Source: Pseudomonadota bacterium (lineage in GTDB: Bacteria; Pseudomonadota; Gammaproteobacteria; Burkholderiales; Burkholderiaceae_C). From it: DNA of 54,901 nucleotides. The notes under the pieces are model-generated. The model did not search any database. It saw nothing but the letters and a program-made list of their open reading frames with translations, and was not told where the DNA came from. Position numbers and translations under genes: made by a program. The DNA lies in NCBI GenBank assembly GCA_021815805.1, contig JAKAZQ010000019.1, positions 1-54,901 of the forward strand, in the 5' to 3' direction. Every line of letters starts with the position of its first letter. The stretch's first letter is position 1. Of this stretch, positions 12,472 to 21,624 are shown in pieces.

Positions 12472-15120
12472 ATGCGCACCGATCAAGCACCCGTGATCTC
12501 CCGCCTGGCCTACGCGGCGCCGGCGTTCTCCATCGACCACGTGCATCTGGAGTTCGATCTCGATCCCGAGCGCACGCGCGTGAAAAGCCGCATGCAGGTG
12601 CGTCGCAACCCGGGGGCCGCCGCCGACGCCGCGCTGCACCTCGACGGCGAGGACATCACGCTGCAATCGCTGACCGTCGACGGCCGTGCCTACGTGTACG
12701 CGCAGGCCGGCGGCGGCATCCGCCTCGACAAGCTTCCCGAGCGCTGCGAGATCGAACTGGTCAACACCTGCGCGCCGGCGAGCAACACCCACCTGTCGGG
12801 GCTGTACATGTCGGGCGGGGCCTTTTTCACCCAGTGCGAGGCCGAGGGCTTCCGCCGCATCACCTTCTGGCCCGATCGCCCGGATGTGATGAGCCGCTTC
12901 ACGGTGGTGCTGCGTGCCGATGCCGCGCGCTTTCCGGTGCTGCTCAGCAACGGCAACCTGCAGCAGCAGCTGCGCCTCGACGACGGCCGCCTGCAGGCGA
13001 CCTGGGAGGATCCGTTCCCGAAGCCGTGCTACCTGTTCGCGCTGGTCGCCGCGCGCCTGGTCAGCCGCCAGCGGCGCGTGCGCAGCCGCGACGGGCGCGA
13101 GCACGTGCTGGAGGTGTTCGTGCGCGAGGGCGACCTGGACAAGACCGAACACGCGTTGCAGTCGCTGGTGCTGGCGCAGGCCTGGGACGAACAGCGCTTC
13201 GGGCTCAGCCTGGATCTCGACCGCTTCATGATCGTCGCGGTGAGCGACTTCAACATGGGCGCGATGGAGAACAAGGGCCTCAACATCTTCAACACCAAGT
13301 ACGTGCTGGCAAACCCGGCCACCGCCACCGACACCGATTTCCAGCACATCGAATCGGTCGTCGGGCACGAATACTTCCACAACTGGACGGGAAACCGCAT
13401 CACCTGCCGCGACTGGTTCCAGCTCAGCCTCAAGGAAGGCCTGACGGTATTCCGCGACCAGGAGTTCAGCCAGGACCTGGCGGCCGCCGCCGGCGGCGAA
13501 TCGGCGCGCGCGGTGCGACGCATCGAGGACGTGCGCACGCTGCGCGCGATGCAGTTTCCCGAGGACGCCGGACCGATGGCGCACCCGGTGCGTCCCGACA
13601 GCTACGTCGCCATCGACAACTTCTACACCGCCACGGTGTACGAGAAGGGCGCCGAGGTCGTGCGCATGATGCAGACCCTGGTCGGGCGCGAGGGCTTCGC
13701 GCGTGGCATGCGCGAGTATTTCGCGCGCCACGACGGCCAGGCCGTCACCTGCGACGACTTTCTCGGCGCGATGGCCGACGCCAACCCCGACTCCGAACTG
13801 GCGCGCCGGCGCGAGGTGTTCGCGCGCTGGTATGCGCAGGCCGGCACGCCGCGCCTGCGCGCGCACGGCAGCTACGACGAGGCCTCGCGCAGCTACACGC
13901 TGCGCCTCGAGCAGATCTGCCCGCCCAGCCCGGGGCAGGCCGACAAGCAGGCGCAACTGATCCCGCTGCGCATGGGGCTGCTCGATCGCGACGGCGGCGT
14001 GCTGCGCATGCGCCTGGACGGCGCGCCGGCCAGCGACGAGGTGCTGCTGGTGCTCGGCGAGGATCAGCAGACCTTCACGCTGCACGACGTCGAGCGCGCG
14101 CCGGTGCCGTCGCTGCTGCGCGGCTTCTCGGCGCCGGTGATCCTGGACGACGGCCTCGGCGATGCCGAACGCCTGGTGCTGCTGGCGCACGACCCCGACC
14201 CGTTCAACCGCTGGGAGTCGGCGCAGCGCCTGGCACTGGCGCAACTGCTGCCGGCCGCCGCCGGCGAGGCGCTGCAGCCCGACGCGCGCTACCTGCAGGC
14301 GCTGCGCGCCGTGCTGCGCGACAGCCGGCTCGACCCGGCCTTCCAGGAACTGCTGCTGACGCTGCCGGGCGAGGGCTACGTGGCCGAGCAGCTCACGCTG
14401 ATCGACCCGCCGCGCATCCACGCCGTGCGCCAGCAGTTGCGCCTCGTGCTGGCGCGGGAGCTGCGCGACGACTGGGAGCGCGTGTGGCGCGAACTCGCCC
14501 CGCAGGGCGGCTACAGCCCGGACTTCGCCAGCTCGGCGCGCCGCGGCCTGCGCAACCTCGCCCTCGCCTGCCTGTGCCTCGACGGCGATGCGCAATGGCA
14601 GGGCCGCGCCTACCAGCTGGTCAAGGACGCCGACAACATGACCGACCGCCTCGCCGGACTGTCGGCGCTGGTGGCCGCGCGCGCCGAACTGGCGCAACCC
14701 GCGCTGCAGCGCTTCGCCGCGCAGTTCGCGGGCGAGCCGCTGGTGCTCGACAAATGGTTCGCGCTGCAGGCGGCGGCCCCGGGGGTCGAGGTGCAGGCGG
14801 TGCGCGATCTGCTGCGCCACCCCGATTTCACGCTGCGCAACCCGAACCGCGCGCGCAGCGTGATCTCCACGTTCTGCCAGGCCAACCCGGGCGCCTTCCA
14901 TCGCGCCGACGGCGCCGGCTACGCCTTCTGGGCCGAGCAGGTGCGCGCGCTGGACGCCATCAACCCGCAGGTCGCGGCGCGCCTGGCGCGCGCGCTCGAC
15001 CGCTGGCGCAAGCTGGCGCCGCCCTACGCGCAGGCCGCGGAAGCGGCGATCCGCGAGCTGGCCGGCCACGACGCGCTGTCCAGCGACTGCCGCGAGATCC
15101 TCGACAAGGCCTTGGCGTGA
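12472..15120 (+). CDS. pepN: Aminopeptidase N (M1 family zinc peptidase)
   Basis: The 882-residue cytoplasmic peptidase removes N-terminal residues from peptides. The exopeptidase signature GAMEN lies at residues 263-267. The zinc site HEYFH lies at 299-303, with the third ligand Glu in [18 protein letters not shown]. The Tyr of [15 protein letters not shown] is the usual transition-state residue. Length matches the proteobacterial PepN subfamily. Spacing to prfB is 64 bases and to fbp 55 bases. Confidence 0.96.
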   Translation: MRTDQAPVISRLAYAAPAFSIDHVHLEFDLDPERTRVKSRMQVRRNPGAAADAALHLDGEDITLQSLTVDGRAYVYAQAGGGIRLDKLPERCEIELVNTCAPASNTHLSGLYMSGGAFFTQCEAEGFRRITFWPDRPDVMSRFTVVLRADAARFPVLLSNGNLQQQLRLDDGRLQATWEDPFPKPCYLFALVAARLVSRQRRVRSRDGREHVLEVFVREGDLDKTEHALQSLVLAQAWDEQRFGLSLDLDRFMIVAVSDFNMGAMENKGLNIFNTKYVLANPATATDTDFQHIESVVGHEYFHNWTGNRITCRDWFQLSLKEGLTVFRDQEFSQDLAAAAGGESARAVRRIEDVRTLRAMQFPEDAGPMAHPVRPDSYVAIDNFYTATVYEKGAEVVRMMQTLVGREGFARGMREYFARHDGQAVTCDDFLGAMADANPDSELARRREVFARWYAQAGTPRLRAHGSYDEASRSYTLRLEQICPPSPGQADKQAQLIPLRMGLLDRDGGVLRMRLDGAPASDEVLLVLGEDQQTFTLHDVERAPVPSLLRGFSAPVILDDGLGDAERLVLLAHDPDPFNRWESAQRLALAQLLPAAAGEALQPDARYLQALRAVLRDSRLDPAFQELLLTLPGEGYVAEQLTLIDPPRIHAVRQQLRLVLARELRDDWERVWRELAPQGGYSPDFASSARRGLRNLALACLCLDGDAQWQGRAYQLVKDADNMTDRLAGLSALVAARAELAQPALQRFAAQFAGEPLVLDKWFALQAAAPGVEVQAVRDLLRHPDFTLRNPNRARSVISTFCQANPGAFHRADGAGYAFWAEQVRALDAINPQVAARLARALDRWRKLAPPYAQAAEAAIRELAGHDALSSDCREILDKALA

Positions 15121-15175
15121 CCCGCACAATGCATGGCGGCAAGCGGCCGTCCGACGACCTGGAACCAACCCCATC

Positions 15176-16204
15176 ATGTCCGACCATTCCGTCAGTCTGT
15201 CGCGCTGGCTGATCGAGCAGCAGCGCACCCACGGCCAGATTCCGGGGCCGCTGCGCCTGCTCATCGAACAGGTCGCGCGCGCCTGCAAGCGCATCAGCCA
15301 CGCCGTCACCAGGGGCGCGAGCAGCGGCGTGCTCGGCAGCCTGGAAACCGAGAACGTGCAGGGCGAGGTGCAGAAGAAGCTCGACGTGATCGCCAACGAC
15401 GTGCTGCTCGAGGCCAACGAATGGGGCGGGCACCTGGCGGCCATCGCGTCCGAGGAACTCGAGCGCATCCACCCCATCCCGCATCGCTTTCCGCGCGGCG
15501 AGTACCTGCTGCTGTACGACCCGCTGGACGGCTCGAGCAACATCGACGTCAACGTCACCATCGGCACGATCTTCTCGGTGCTGCACCTGGACGAAGGCGT
15601 CGAGCAGGTGCAGGCGCGCCACTTCCTGCAGCCCGGCCGCTGCCAGGTCGCGGCCGGCTATTGCACCTACGGGCCGCAGACCACGCTCGTGCTCAGCCTC
15701 GGCCAGGGCGTGTGCGCGTTCACGCTGGACCCCGAGCAGGGCAGTTTCGTGCTCACCCAGGAAAATCTGCGCATTCCGGCGGCGACGCAGGAGTTCGCCG
15801 TCAACATGTCGAACATGCGGCACTGGGCCCCGCCGGTGCGGCGCTACATCGACGAATGCCTGGCCGGCAGCGAAGGGCCGCGCGGCAAGGACTTCAACAT
15901 GCGCTGGATCGGCAGCATGGTGGCCGACGTGCACCGCGTGCTGCAGCGCGGCGGCGTGTTCATGTACCCGTGGGACCGCCGCGAACCGGATCGCGCGGGC
16001 AAGTTGCGCCTGATGTACGAGGCCAACCCGATGGCCATGCTGGTCGAGCAGGCCGGCGGCATGGCCGTCGCCGGCGCCACGCGCATTCTCGACATCCAGC
16101 CTACCGAGTTGCACCAGCGCGCCTCGGTGATGCTGGGCTCGCGTGACGAGATCGAGCGCCTGCGCCTGTATCACCTGGAGGCGCAGGCCGGCGCGCCGGC
16201 CTGA
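15176..16204 (+). CDS. fbp: Fructose-1,6-bisphosphatase, class 1
   Basis: The 342-residue enzyme hydrolyses fructose 1,6-bisphosphate to fructose 6-phosphate in gluconeogenesis and, in autotrophs, in the Calvin cycle. The metal-binding core [19 protein letters not shown] is intact, and [16 protein letters not shown] and [15 protein letters not shown] are typical class 1 blocks. A terminator-like hairpin follows. Confidence 0.96.
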   Translation: MSDHSVSLSRWLIEQQRTHGQIPGPLRLLIEQVARACKRISHAVTRGASSGVLGSLETENVQGEVQKKLDVIANDVLLEANEWGGHLAAIASEELERIHPIPHRFPRGEYLLLYDPLDGSSNIDVNVTIGTIFSVLHLDEGVEQVQARHFLQPGRCQVAAGYCTYGPQTTLVLSLGQGVCAFTLDPEQGSFVLTQENLRIPAATQEFAVNMSNMRHWAPPVRRYIDECLAGSEGPRGKDFNMRWIGSMVADVHRVLQRGGVFMYPWDRREPDRAGKLRLMYEANPMAMLVEQAGGMAVAGATRILDIQPTELHQRASVMLGSRDEIERLRLYHLEAQAGAPA

Positions 16205-16233
16205 TCGCGCGCAGCGGGCGATACGCCCAGGGC

Positions 16234-16256
16234 ACCCGCCGCACGGCGGGTCTTTC
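16234..16256 (+). terminator. Probable terminator after fbp
   Basis: A 7-bp stem acccgcc (16234-16240)/ggcgggt (16245-16251) with loop gcac is followed by ctttc. The T-run is short. The remaining 225 bases before the next gene hold nothing I can identify. Confidence 0.5.
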
Positions 16257-16481
16257 GTGCGCGCCGCGCACCCGCGCCCGCGCGGTGCCGGCCTTGCCGC
16301 GGACCTCGTTACCCGGCCGTCAGGGCCCCATGGCCTGCGCGTGATCACGTCACCCGGCCGCCGCATCTGTCGATAGCATCGGTTCACGACTGCACAGGCC
16401 GCGCATGCGCGCGGCGCGGTCCGCGCGCATGCGCCGGCCGGCCAGGTTCAGGCGTGCCGGACCGCGACGATCGAGAGGCCC

Positions 16482-17348
16482 ATGGAGATGGCAGGAAACG
16501 AGCTGCGGGACACGTTCGTGGCGGTCATGACGCCGTCGCACGATGGTCGCCACTGCGGCAATGACGTCGGCTCGGTACTCGACCTGAGTGCGCAGCTGCA
16601 GGGTCCCGGTGTGCGCATCCAGGTTTTCCTGCACCAGGGAGAAAGCCTGGTCACGCGCGCCTGCAACGACTGCGTGGCGCGCTTCCCGGGCAGGCCGGCG
16701 TGGACCCACCTGTGCTGGATCGACTCGGACTTCGGTTTCTCGACCCAGGCCGCGCTGCGCCTGCTGCGCGGCGGCCATGACGCGGCCGCGGGGGCCTACC
16801 CGCTGAAAACCGCGGACTGGCCCTACGAAGGCCTCGCCGCGGGCACCCCCCGCGAACGCTTCGAGACCCTGCGCGCACGCTTCCCGGTCAACTGCGTCCC
16901 CCCCGGCGAGCCTGGCGAAACCCGGCTGTGCGTGCAGCCGGACGGATTTCTGCGCGTCAGCGAGGCCCGCACCGGATGCATGCTGATCGCGCGCAGCGCC
17001 TTCGATCGCCCGATCGCCGCCTGCCCCGACCTGCGCCACACCCCCGACACCGTGGGACTGGAGAACAACGGCCTGTTCCATGGTCTTTTCGACCTCATGG
17101 TGGATCGGCAAAGCCGGCGCCACCTGTCCGGGGACCATGCCTTGTGCCGGCGCTGCAGCGCCATCGGCCGGGAAATCCACGTCGATGCCCGCTCCAGCCT
17201 GAGCCACCAGGGGCCGAAGACCTACCGCGGCAGCTTTGCCGGCAGCCTGGCCGCGGCGCTGCCGCGCGCGGTGGGATCGCCCAACGGCACGCGCCTTCAC
17301 CTGACGGGCGCCGAACATCTCGTGACGGATGCGACGCCCGCGCTGTAG
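16482..17348 (+). CDS. Putative GT-A-fold glycosyltransferase
   Basis: This is a 288-residue soluble protein. It has the layout of small GT-A-like enzymes found with surface glycans and phages: an N-terminal VAVMTPSHDGRHCGNDV, then ESLVTRACNDCVARF, a DxD-type metal/nucleotide-sugar motif in CWIDSDFGF (Asp81, Asp83), and GAYPLK (104-109). It contains many Cys residues in the C-terminal half (HALCRRCSAIG). It lies 162 bases upstream of, and in the same direction as, the trimeric autotransporter gene, suggesting it helps modify the adhesin or another surface structure. Fold assignment is from motif pattern only; donor and acceptor are unknown. A second ATG two codons in could be the start. Confidence 0.55.
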   Translation: MEMAGNELRDTFVAVMTPSHDGRHCGNDVGSVLDLSAQLQGPGVRIQVFLHQGESLVTRACNDCVARFPGRPAWTHLCWIDSDFGFSTQAALRLLRGGHDAAAGAYPLKTADWPYEGLAAGTPRERFETLRARFPVNCVPPGEPGETRLCVQPDGFLRVSEARTGCMLIARSAFDRPIAACPDLRHTPDTVGLENNGLFHGLFDLMVDRQSRRHLSGDHALCRRCSAIGREIHVDARSSLSHQGPKTYRGSFAGSLAAALPRAVGSPNGTRLHLTGAEHLVTDATPAL

Positions 17349-17510
17349 CGCACGGCCAGCCGTGCCGGCCACGCGCACGTGCATGGCGCAGCGCCCCGCA
17401 ACGCACTGCATCGAGCGCCGGCGCAAGACTCGGCTTCGCCCGCCGCGGCCGCGCGGCGGGGGGCATGGACAGTTGAGCACAACATCCGGCAGCGTGGCCA
17501 AGGGGCGTTC

Positions 17511-19820
17511 ATGAACCGCATCTACAGCGTCGTCTTCTCGCGAGCCACCGGAACCTGGATCGCCGTTTCCGAACTCGTCACGGCGCGTCGCGCCAGCCCG
17601 CGCAGGCGGCTCGCCAGCGCCATGCTCGCCGCATGCTCGCTGCTGCTGGTGGAACAGCGCACGGCCTGTGCGCTCACCGGCACGACGCTGGGCTCGGCCT
17701 ATGCCACCGAGCAGGGAACCGGGGGCGGGGACATCTCCATCGGCGGTTCGACACCCAACACCTCGCTGTACTCGAATGTCATCGCCTGGGACGGCATCTC
17801 CCTCGGCCTGGCCTCCTATGCCACCGACCTGAACGCGCTCGGGCTGCCCTGGCCCTCGGCGCCCGTCGCCATCGGGTCCTATGCGCAGGCACTCGGCGGC
17901 TTTGCCATCGCGCTCGGGCACGGAGCCATCGCCAACGGGGTCTATGCCGAATCGCTGGGCGAACTGGCCAGCGGCGTCGGCACCTACGCCAACGCCTTCG
18001 GCTACTCGGCCAGCGCGTTCGGCAACACGGCACTCGCCGTCGGCTCGTTCGGGATCGCCTCCGGCGATGGCGCGCTGGCGTTGGGAAGCAGCGCCAATGC
18101 CTTGGCACTGAATGCCACGGCCCTGGGCGACACCGCCTCGGTGTCGGTCGCGGGCGGCGTCGCGCTGGGCAGCTCGAGCGTGGCCGGCGTCGGCGCCGGG
18201 ATCGCCGGCTGGGATCCCGCCACGCTGGGCGCATCGACCAACACCAGTGCGACCTGGCGCAGCACCCTGGGCGTGGTCAGCGTCGGCAATGGCGCACTGG
18301 CGACGCGCCAGATCTCCGGGGTCGCCGCCGGCACCGCGCCGACCGACGCCGTCAACGTCGCCCAGCTGAGCACGGCGCTGGGCGCCTCGACCACCGCCCT
18401 CGCCTCGCTGTCCACGACCGTGAGCAGCAGCGTGTCCACGGGCATCGCGCTGCTGTCCGCCACGGTGTCGGGCTCCGTCGCGTCGCTGTCCACCGGCATC
18501 GGCTCGCTGTCCACCACCGTGTCCGGCAATGTCGCGTCGCTTTCCACCGGCATCGGCTCGCTGTCCACCACCGTGTCCGGCAATGTCGCGTCGCTTTCCA
18601 CCGGCATCGGCTCGCTGTCCACCACCGTGTCCGGCAATGTCGCGTCGCTTTCCACCGGCATCGGCTCGCTGTCCACGGGTGTCGGCTCGCTGTCGACCAG
18701 CATCGCCGGCGGTGTCGCGTCGCTGTCCACCGCGATGTCCGGCGGGCTGGCCACGCTGACCAGCGGCATCGGCTCGCTGTCCACCAGCGTGTCCTCGCGA
18801 CTCGGGGGACTGTCGAGCAGCGTGTCCGCGGCCACGCTCGGCGTAGGCTCGCTGTCGACGGCGGTCGCAGGGCTGAGCGCGGGCGTGATCGCCGACGGAC
18901 TCGCGACCCTGAGCACCACCGCGCTCGGCGGCACGCTGAGCAGCCCATCGGGCAGCGTCACGGGGGTGCAGACCGAAGGCGCGAGCGTCGGCTCCACCAG
19001 CGTGACGACGGAGGCTTCGGCCAAGGCGCTGGCGTCGGCCGTCGGGCCGGACGCCACCGCCACGGGCCTGGATGCGCACGCCGGCGGCGATGGCAGCACC
19101 GCCTACGGGTCGTGGAGCGCCGCCAGCGGCACCGACGCCACGGCGGTCGGCTTTCGTGCCGTGGCCGCGACGGGCTCCGTGGCCATGGGGTACCAGAACG
19201 CAGCCACGGGGGCGCAGTCGGAAGCCATCGGCTACGGCAACGTGGTCGCCGGCAGCCACTCCGGGGCCTTCGGCGACCCGAATGTCATTGCCCAGGGCGT
19301 CGGCGGCAGCTATGCCGTCGGCAACGACAACACCATTGCCTCGAGCAACGTGTTCGTGCTGGGCAGCAACGTGAACGTCACGGCGGGCAACGACGGCGCG
19401 GTGGTGCTGGGCGACAACAGCACCCCCGGAGGGCCGGGCACGGTGTCCGTCGGGAGCGCCGGCAACCCGCGGCGCATTGTCAACGTGGCTCCGGGCGTCA
19501 ACCCTGCAGACGCCGTGAACCTCGGCCAGCTCGACGCCGTGGCCGGCTCGGTGCAGCAGCTCGGACGCTCGCTGCGCCAGTTGCAGCAAACCGCCTACAG
19601 CGGCGTGGCCATGAGCATGGCCATGGCCGGCACCTATCTGCCGGCGCTGTCGGCCGGGCAATCGGCCCTCGGCGCCGGCATCGGCACCTTCCAGGACTAC
19701 GGCGCCCTCGGCATGGCCTTTCGCCACATGGCGCAAAACGGCCGCTGGAGTTTCGGCGCCAGCGTCGGCACCACCGGCAGCTATGTCGGAGCCAGCGTCG
19801 GCGTCGGCTGGAAATGGTGA
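17511..19820 (+). CDS. YadA-like trimeric autotransporter adhesin
   Basis: The 769-residue outer-membrane adhesin starts at the ATG at 17511 with an extended signal peptide (MNRIYSVVFSRATGTWIAVS, then a basic stretch and a hydrophobic core). Residues 110-260 are a YadA-type head of ALG/AxG repeats. A neck (RQISGVAAGTAPTDAVNVAQ) lies near 266-286. A Ser/Thr/Gly-rich stalk of LSTGIGSLSTT-type repeats runs from about 290 to 500. A second head runs from about 513 to 643, a second neck (VNVAPGVNPADAVNLGQLDA) follows, and the C-terminal 70 residues form the four-strand membrane anchor ending GASVGVGWKW. Upstream in-frame codons (from 17379) lack the ESPR and are ignored. The stop overlaps the next gene. 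Function: trimeric attachment to surfaces or other cells. Confidence 0.93.
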   Translation: MNRIYSVVFSRATGTWIAVSELVTARRASPRRRLASAMLAACSLLLVEQRTACALTGTTLGSAYATEQGTGGGDISIGGSTPNTSLYSNVIAWDGISLGLASYATDLNALGLPWPSAPVAIGSYAQALGGFAIALGHGAIANGVYAESLGELASGVGTYANAFGYSASAFGNTALAVGSFGIASGDGALALGSSANALALNATALGDTASVSVAGGVALGSSSVAGVGAGIAGWDPATLGASTNTSATWRSTLGVVSVGNGALATRQISGVAAGTAPTDAVNVAQLSTALGASTTALASLSTTVSSSVSTGIALLSATVSGSVASLSTGIGSLSTTVSGNVASLSTGIGSLSTTVSGNVASLSTGIGSLSTTVSGNVASLSTGIGSLSTGVGSLSTSIAGGVASLSTAMSGGLATLTSGIGSLSTSVSSRLGGLSSSVSAATLGVGSLSTAVAGLSAGVIADGLATLSTTALGGTLSSPSGSVTGVQTEGASVGSTSVTTEASAKALASAVGPDATATGLDAHAGGDGSTAYGSWSAASGTDATAVGFRAVAATGSVAMGYQNAATGAQSEAIGYGNVVAGSHSGAFGDPNVIAQGVGGSYAVGNDNTIASSNVFVLGSNVNVTAGNDGAVVLGDNSTPGGPGTVSVGSAGNPRRIVNVAPGVNPADAVNLGQLDAVAGSVQQLGRSLRQLQQTAYSGVAMSMAMAGTYLPALSAGQSALGAGIGTFQDYGALGMAFRHMAQNGRWSFGASVGTTGSYVGASVGVGWKW
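18493..18676 (+). repeat. 54-bp tandem repeats in the adhesin stalk
   Basis: Three consecutive identical 54-base units start at 18493, 18547 and 18601. A fourth, partial copy runs 18655-18676. Each encodes 18 residues of the form GIGSLSTTVSGNVASLST. Exact identity implies recent duplication. Gain or loss of a unit keeps the frame and would change stalk length. More diverged copies extend on both sides. Confidence 0.92.
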
Positions 19821-20437
19821 GGCGATCGCCGTGCCGGCGCGTGCCGCCGGCGCCGGGCGCACGCTGGCTGCGCGCGGCCGGCCTGCTCGGCGCCGCGCTG
19901 CTCGCTGCCTGCGCGCTCGGCATGCCGCGGGCCGACGCCACGCCTGCGGGCGAGCACCTGGCTGCGCCGGCGAATCTGATGAGTCGCGCGGCGCGCCGGC
20001 TCGGCGTGCGACGATGCCTGCCTGCGCTGCGCCGCCTGTCCAGCCTGGCGCTGCTGGGAGCCGCGGCCGACGACGTCGTGCTCGACTGGGATCGACGCAC
20101 CCCTGACACATCGCCGTTCTTCGGCCTGATGGGCGTGGTGAGCCCGGACACCGGAACCCACGCCGCGACCTTCACGATGATCCCCGCGCGCGGTGGCTCC
20201 TGCACGCTGCTCGCCGAGCGCATTGCGTGGGCGCCGCAAGCCTGCCGCGAAGTGGCGCGCGATGAACTCAGCGGCTACCGGCGCTCCGGGCTGCTGCCCG
20301 GCATGAACGTGTTCCAGCGCGCCGACGACGACGGCGGCACCGTCACGCTGATCCGCGCCGGCCCGGGATGCCTGGTGCTGCGCCGCTTCGTGCGTTACCG
20401 CTGGCGCGAGGCGGCGCCGCGCGCGCCGCGCCGCTGA
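19814..20437 (+). CDS. Small lipoprotein coupled to the adhesin; unknown function
   Basis: The ATG at 19814 overlaps the adhesin stop by 7 bases (ATGGTGA), so translation is probably coupled. The 207-residue product has a basic N-terminus, a hydrophobic segment (AAGLLGAALLAAC) and a lipobox LAAC with Cys33 as the likely lipidated residue. The mature part contains four further Cys residues (RRCLPAL, GGSCTLL, PQACRE, PGCLVL), probably disulphide-bonded in the periplasm. No known domain is recognised. By position it could be an accessory factor for adhesin assembly, as SadB and TpgA are for other trimeric autotransporters, but no resemblance to those is visible. Confidence 0.75.
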   Translation: MVRRSPCRRVPPAPGARWLRAAGLLGAALLAACALGMPRADATPAGEHLAAPANLMSRAARRLGVRRCLPALRRLSSLALLGAAADDVVLDWDRRTPDTSPFFGLMGVVSPDTGTHAATFTMIPARGGSCTLLAERIAWAPQACREVARDELSGYRRSGLLPGMNVFQRADDDGGTVTLIRAGPGCLVLRRFVRYRWREAAPRAPRR

Positions 20438-20439
20438 CC

Positions 20440-21624
20440 ATGGCCGCCGCCCCCTGGGCCGACTCGCCGCGCGGGCTGCGCATCGCCGTCGCCGCGCCAC
20501 GCGCCGGCGCTGCGTCCGCGACCGACGCCGGGGCGCGGCGCGAGCTGAGCTTTCTGCTGATGTGCCTGCGCGCCATGCCGCAGGTCGATCGCCTGTACCT
20601 GCTCGATGCGGCAGCCCGGGAAGCCGGGCAGCCGCCGCACGACCTCGTCGACTCCGTGCCACGCGTGGCGCGACCGCAGGACATCACGCACGAGCTCGAC
20701 ATCGTGCTCGACTTCGGTGCCGGCCTGCCGCAGGCATGGCTGCGCCGCGTGCGGGCGCTGGGCGTACGGGTCGTGGCATGGCTGTGCGGCAGCAGCCACG
20801 CGAGCCTGATCGAGCCGGCGATTTTCGGGCGGGAAGCCGAGCTCGGCTGGACCGCGCAGCAGCCGGACCAGATCTGGCTGCACTCGCGGGATCTGCCCGG
20901 CGTCGGCGCCAGCCTGCGCACCCTGCTGCGCGCGCCGGTGCGCGAAATCCCGACGCTGTGGGCGCCGGATCCGCTGCTGCGCGAGGCCCGCGCCTGCGGC
21001 TGCTCCTACGGCTTCGACGCGGCACGGCGCGCACGCGCGACCACCGGATGGAACGCGGCGATCCTGGAGCCCAACGCCAGCGTGGCTCGCTCGTGCTTCG
21101 TGCCCATGCTGGCCTGCGAGGCCGCATACCGCGAGCACCCGCAGGCGCTGCGCGGCATGATGGTGATGCACAGCGAGCGCCTCAAGCGGCACCCGACCTT
21201 CTTTCATTTCGCCAGCGCGCTCGACCTCACGCGCGACGCCCGCTCCAGCTTCGAGCCGGCGCTGCCGCTGCCTGAGTGCATGGCGCGCTACGAACGCGAC
21301 ATCGTGGTGTCGCATGAATGGGGGCCAGGACCGATGGGCCTGCATTTCGAGCTGCTGTACGGCGGCTATCCGCTGGTGCACAACTCGGACTGGCTGGCCC
21401 GGCACGCGCCGGGCTTTCACTACCCGGGCTTCGCCGCCCGCGACGCCGGCCGGCGCGTGCTCGAGGCGTGGCGATGCCCCGCCGAGTTCTGGGCCGACTA
21501 CCTGCGCGACGCGCGGGCCTTCCTGGCCGGCCTGCACCCGCGCCGCGAAGCCAATGTGCGCGACCTGCTGCAATGCCTGCGCGGCGTGGCCGGCGCCGAT
21601 GCGTCGACGGGCGCGGCGGCATGA
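20440..21624 (+). CDS. DUF2827-like protein A, GT-B-like
   Basis: The 394-residue soluble protein starts two bases after the previous stop. Its C-terminal half resembles the nucleotide-sugar-binding side of GT-B enzymes: VSHEWGPGPMGLHFELLYGG then YPLVHNSDWL, with the Glu-x-x-Tyr-Gly-Gly-Tyr-Pro pattern. It is clearly paralogous to the next gene (both have LEPN/AEPN, MHSERLKRH/MNSDKLRHH and a YPGF block). I assign it to DUF2827 from memory of that family. The N-terminus diverges from the paralogue, lacking the IWENG motif, so it may have a different substrate. It is probably a glycosyltransferase acting on the adhesin or a related surface molecule. Confidence 0.65.
   Translation: MAAAPWADSPRGLRIAVAAPRAGAASATDAGARRELSFLLMCLRAMPQVDRLYLLDAAAREAGQPPHDLVDSVPRVARPQDITHELDIVLDFGAGLPQAWLRRVRALGVRVVAWLCGSSHASLIEPAIFGREAELGWTAQQPDQIWLHSRDLPGVGASLRTLLRAPVREIPTLWAPDPLLREARACGCSYGFDAARRARATTGWNAAILEPNASVARSCFVPMLACEAAYREHPQALRGMMVMHSERLKRHPTFFHFASALDLTRDARSSFEPALPLPECMARYERDIVVSHEWGPGPMGLHFELLYGGYPLVHNSDWLARHAPGFHYPGFAARDAGRRVLEAWRCPAEFWADYLRDARAFLAGLHPRREANVRDLLQCLRGVAGADASTGAAA

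Noticed and set aside
18370..18830. CRISPR-like regular repeats
   Set aside because: The repeats are in-frame coding units without unique spacers; no cas genes or other arrays are seen in the window.
17633..19813. Open frame overlapping the adhesin in another phase
   Set aside because: Arg/His-rich shadow of the adhesin; only its end, from 19814, is a plausible gene.
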